Shown: positions 61,122 to 64,000 of the stretch, piece after piece | How positions within the stretch are numbered: the stretch's first letter is position 1 | Layout: each line of letters starts with the position of its first letter | Source: Denitromonas iodatirespirans | Lineage (GTDB): Bacteria > Pseudomonadota > Gammaproteobacteria > Burkholderiales > Rhodocyclaceae | Direction of reading: 5' to 3' | Assembly: GCF_018524365.1 (NCBI RefSeq) | Contig: NZ_JAEKFT010000009.1 | Span: 96,344-160,343, forward strand | DNA: 64,000 nucleotides | The notes under the pieces: model-generated | Databases searched by the model: none | Seen by the model: the letters and a program-made list of their open reading frames with translations, nothing else | Told to the model about the DNA's origin: nothing | Translations under genes and position numbers: made by a program

Positions 61122-61390
61122 CGGGAGGGACTTACGGCACTCGTCTGAGCAGGGTCCTTTCCGAGCGCCGTCTCTCAGGCCGAGTCGGGCTGAGCGCCAG
61201 CTGACCAAGGGGAGGTGGCGCTTTCCGGCTTCAGTTTTGCATTCCGGATGCAATGGTGGTGGCCAACGCACCGCGAACCGCGGCTTCAGCGGGATCTCCG
61301 GATGGTAGATGTCGGGCAGCTTTACAGCTGCAGCCATGCGCGCTGGAGCTCAGAAGGGTAACCATATGTAATGAATGGTGATATTTTTCC

Positions 61391-61406
61391 GGGCATCTTT
61401 TTTGCG
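61391..61406 (+). promoter_or_regulatory. Sigma-54-type promoter of the PEP-CTERM gene
   Basis: GGGCAT, then CTTTT, then TTGCG: GG and GC are 10 bp apart, 60 bp before the ATG at 61466. PEP-CTERM genes in related bacteria are often driven by sigma-54 with the PrsR activator. In the rest of the 380-bp region before the gene I see only the mfd promoter side. Confidence 0.6.
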
Positions 61407-61465
61407 TGATGCGGCAGGATTTCGATCTTCCGATCAACACACGAGAGCGTCACCAGGAGTGAACG

Positions 61466-63484
61466 ATGCGTCAGAAGACAGTGGAACGTATTCGCCGGCC
61501 TTTGTCGGTGATTGGATTGCTTGTGGCGGGTCTTGGCGTTCCCGTTTTTCCAGCCTACTCGGCAACGGCCAATGTGGTGGGTGTCGACGGAAGCGATGGC
61601 GTCAATGGTAGTGGCGGTACGAACGGTGGCAGCGCAACTGCTACGCTTCCGCTCAACAATGACAACTCCAGCAGCGCGAAGGCAACGGGCGGTCAAGGTG
61701 GATGGGCAGGCGACAAGACGCAGGGCGTCGGCATCGTCAATGGGCAACTGAACGTCACGGGTAGCGGTGGTGATGGTGGCTCAGCGACGGCGGACGGCAA
61801 CTCCACCGTGTTGTCGGGTAGTGCGTCGGTTGTTGCTCAGGCCTCCGGTGGTTTCGGTGGCGTGGCCGCAGGTGCCGGTTACGATGGTGGAGAAGGCGGG
61901 GGTGCTGCAGCGATTGGCCGCGGCATGTCCGGCGGCAACGGGTCGTTCTACGGCGTGTCTGCCCGCGCAGTTGGTGGTGCGGGGGGCGGCAGCTATTTCG
62001 GTGACGGTGGACTGGGCGGGAGCGCGGTTGCCGCTTCGTCGGGGCATTTCATCGGTTTCACCAATGCCAGCCTCGTCAGCGAAGCCATTGGAGGCGCAGG
62101 CGGTACGGCGAGCTATGGAAGCGGACGTGGCGGCGATGGTGGGGTTGCCTCCATTGGCTCGACCTACGGACAACAAGGCTCCGGGACCCTCAGCGTCAGG
62201 GCCGATGCGGTTGGTGGCAACGGTGGGTCGGGTTATTCGGGGGCCTCGGGTGGTGACGGTGCCGACACCGTCATTATTGATGGTGCGCGGGGCTCGTCCA
62301 ATGGCTCTTTGTCCTTGTCCCAATTCGCCAGAGGCGGCAATGGCGGGTATTCAGAGAGCGCGCTCGCGGGGAATGGCGGTAACGCCATATCCCGGCTTGC
62401 TCCAGCGTTCTCGCCCTATGGTGAACGAAGTCTGACTGGGACCGTAACGGCAGAGGGCGGCAGAGGCGGGACCACCAGTACGGGAATTGCCGGCAGCAGC
62501 GGGAACGCCACGGCCTATATTTCCATTGGATCGCAGATGAACGGCTCTACCACGCGGACAACTGCCAGGGCCGTTTCCCCTGATACCCCAAGTACCCGCG
62601 GAGGTTCAGCCATTGCCGACGCCGTCGCCAGATCACGCGGTGTGGGCTTCGCCGAGGCAAATGCCTATGCGGCGGGAAATAGCGGTCACGCCAATGCGTC
62701 AAGCCTGACGAACCATTCCTATGAAGTCGGTAGCGGCGCTGCGCGCAGATATGTTCATCCCGTCGTGAAGGCTGGCGCCACCTCGCAGGTTGGTGAGAAC
62801 ACGGCGAACGCTTCGCTTGTCTCGCAGCAGGTGAATAGCGTTGCCGTGACCGCATTTTCTGTCGCCTCGCCCAGAGCGCTGCCAAATCTGTCCGCCGGCA
62901 GCAACGGCATCGAGGCGTTTTCCTATGCGGATGGATTGCTGGGAAGCGGGCAATTTGAGGCCTTGGTCAGTAGCCACAGCGCACTCGAAAACGCATTCGC
63001 CGCGGGCTCCGGGCGTCACCTGATTGGCGCAGGCGTCATCGGCGCAAACTACAGCGAATTTGCAATTGGGCAGCGCACGTACTCGGGGAATGCGGAGTTC
63101 TCTTATGCGTTCGATCAGACGACGGACGTTCTGCTCGGGTTGATGGACTTTTCCGGCTATGACGCATCGAATCCGATGAGCTTGGATTTTTCGGTGACAA
63201 ACTCCGGGCAGACGCTGTTTTCCCGTAGTTTCACAACCTTGTCCGATGCACGCGGCTTCTTCGTCAATAACGCGATCAATCTTGGCTCGTTTGTGGGGCA
63301 AGTCGACCTGGCCGTTGATTTTTCGCTTACCAGTGACAGGTTGCAAGGTGCTGCGTTCAACTACCTGCTTGCTGCCGGTTCTCTGACGATTGCCCCGGTG
63401 CCGGAGCCAAGCCAGTTCGCGATGTTGCTGGCGGGTTTGGGCGTTCTTTCCTTGACTGTTCATCGACGCCTGCGCCGGCCTTGA
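61466..63484 (+). CDS. PEP-CTERM sorting-domain protein, glycine-rich
   Basis: 672 residues, ATG with AGGAG upstream. Signal peptide to about residue 33 (AYSATA). Residues about 35-350 are glycine-, serine- and alanine-rich low-complexity repeats (GGxGG, GGNGG, GGDGG). The C-terminal half ends in a beta-rich domain, then PVPEPSQFAMLLAGLGVL and a basic tail (HRRLRRP), the PEP-CTERM signal for processing by exosortase. Such proteins belong to extracellular or surface polysaccharide (floc/biofilm) systems. The exosortase is not in this window. Confidence 0.88.
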   Translation: MRQKTVERIRRPLSVIGLLVAGLGVPVFPAYSATANVVGVDGSDGVNGSGGTNGGSATATLPLNNDNSSSAKATGGQGGWAGDKTQGVGIVNGQLNVTGSGGDGGSATADGNSTVLSGSASVVAQASGGFGGVAAGAGYDGGEGGGAAAIGRGMSGGNGSFYGVSARAVGGAGGGSYFGDGGLGGSAVAASSGHFIGFTNASLVSEAIGGAGGTASYGSGRGGDGGVASIGSTYGQQGSGTLSVRADAVGGNGGSGYSGASGGDGADTVIIDGARGSSNGSLSLSQFARGGNGGYSESALAGNGGNAISRLAPAFSPYGERSLTGTVTAEGGRGGTTSTGIAGSSGNATAYISIGSQMNGSTTRTTARAVSPDTPSTRGGSAIADAVARSRGVGFAEANAYAAGNSGHANASSLTNHSYEVGSGAARRYVHPVVKAGATSQVGENTANASLVSQQVNSVAVTAFSVASPRALPNLSAGSNGIEAFSYADGLLGSGQFEALVSSHSALENAFAAGSGRHLIGAGVIGANYSEFAIGQRTYSGNAEFSYAFDQTTDVLLGLMDFSGYDASNPMSLDFSVTNSGQTLFSRSFTTLSDARGFFVNNAINLGSFVGQVDLAVDFSLTSDRLQGAAFNYLLAAGSLTIAPVPEPSQFAMLLAGLGVLSLTVHRRLRRP

Positions 63485-63747
63485 TGGTGGATATTGGGCC
63501 TTACGGAGTTTGGCTTTTGTAGAAAACGCAAACGCCCTGATCGTTCCACGGTTGCCAGCACGATCTCACCGTCAAAATAATCCATTGCGCGAATTGGTGC
63601 GTCCGTCCTGCGCTCGCCGTGCGCGGTACCGCACAGAACCCGCAGAGCTCGGGGTCATAGAGCTCTGTAGAGTTCTGGGTCAGGTCTCAATACTGTTCGC
63701 TTAGCCATTTGGCGCTATAGTAACGCCATCTCAATAGGGGTGGTCAC
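63485..63747. other. Region before the transposase, contains probable IS left end
   Basis: No gene is seen. The segment GGTCAGGTCTCAATACTG (about 63677-63694) may belong to the left inverted repeat of the IS4-type element, but the right end lies outside the window so this cannot be checked here. Confidence 0.4.
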
Positions 63748-64000
63748 ATGGCGCGAACGAAGGCATTGCTTGGGGCGGGCGCTCGGCTCAGCGACTACCT
63801 GAGCGCCAGTCTGCTCGCTCGGGTTTATTCGGCAGACCAGATTCATCAAATTCTCGATGAACATGGCTGCAATAGTCAGCGTGTGCGCAGCTTCCCGGCG
63901 GTGGCCGGGGTTTACTACTGCATGGCGCTGAGCCTCTACCCCGAAGCGGCCTACGAGGAAGTGTTCGCAGTGATCTCTCAGGGTCTGGCCTGGGCGCGCT
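63748..64000 (+). mobile_element. IS4-family transposase, N-terminal part (runs off window)
   Basis: An ATG at 63748 opens a frame to the window edge (84 codons). The residues (LLARVYSADQIHQILDEHG; RVRSFPAVAGVYYCMALSLYPEAAYEEVF) match the N-terminal domain of IS4 transposases. The DDE catalytic part lies outside. Confidence 0.85.

Noticed and set aside
61560..62600. Repeats taken as a CRISPR or tandem-repeat array
   Set aside because: They are irregular GGT/GGC-rich codon repeats within one open frame encoding a glycine-rich protein.

Overview
High-GC window, probably from a betaproteobacterium of the Rhodocyclales/Zoogloeaceae type (Azoarcus, Thauera, Zoogloea and relatives). This is inferred from gene content: Na+-translocating NADH dehydrogenase, quinoprotein alcohol oxidation with AcoR-like sigma-54 activators, a PEP-CTERM protein, and a betaproteobacterial intergenic repeat. 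No 16S or other decisive marker is present.

Layout. 1-5.1 kb: the end of an ABC-F ATPase, an HD-GYP protein, a CarH/LitR-type B12 photoreceptor regulator and a divergent DUF1365 gene. 5.1-13.2 kb: a tightly overlapping minus-strand operon encoding a SoxYZ-like carrier, a zinc metallohydrolase, a TonB receptor, a histidine kinase, a response regulator and a NosR-like flavin/Fe-S membrane protein. 13.6-21.7 kb: two PQQ alcohol dehydrogenases, one with the lanthanide-type Asp (D329) and one with the calcium-type Ser (S348) two residues after the catalytic Asp, plus a cytochrome c, a pentapeptide protein, a second kinase/regulator pair and a secreted double-Cache protein. 21.8-23.6 kb: DUF190, methyltransferase and YnfA genes. 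23.6-34.5 kb: two AcoR-like sigma-54 activators flanking aldehyde dehydrogenase, DUF779, cytochromes, a beta-propeller, a PedG-like binding protein and a PedF-like cytochrome. 34.6-40 kb: DUF2126 transglutaminase, queD, a radical SAM gene and a small HTH regulator. 40.7-48.5 kb: nqrABCDEF-nqrM, a CBS protein and lysC, followed by tRNA-Ser and two identical tRNA-Arg genes. 49-61 kb: a membrane protein, a decayed aconitase, a Ca2+/cation antiporter, aroG-serB-pabBC, a peroxiredoxin/AraC pair and mfd. 61.4-64 kb: a PEP-CTERM protein and the start of an IS4 transposase.

How the parts fit. Periplasmic alcohol oxidation by the PQQ enzymes would pass electrons to the c-type cytochromes and cytochrome b561, the aldehyde would be oxidised by the aldehyde dehydrogenase, and the SoxYZ/metallohydrolase 'quinoprotein relay' genes accompany the enzymes. 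I read five -24/-12 (sigma-54) promoters by eye. Four of them sit in front of the quinoprotein operons and the aldehyde dehydrogenase, with candidate enhancer motifs (GGGACAG, TTTCGAAGCAGC, TGGAGCA-type inverted repeats) 80-160 bp upstream. The fifth precedes the PEP-CTERM gene. This suggests one sigma-54 alcohol regulon run by the two AcoR-like activators, overlaid by two LuxR-type two-component systems.
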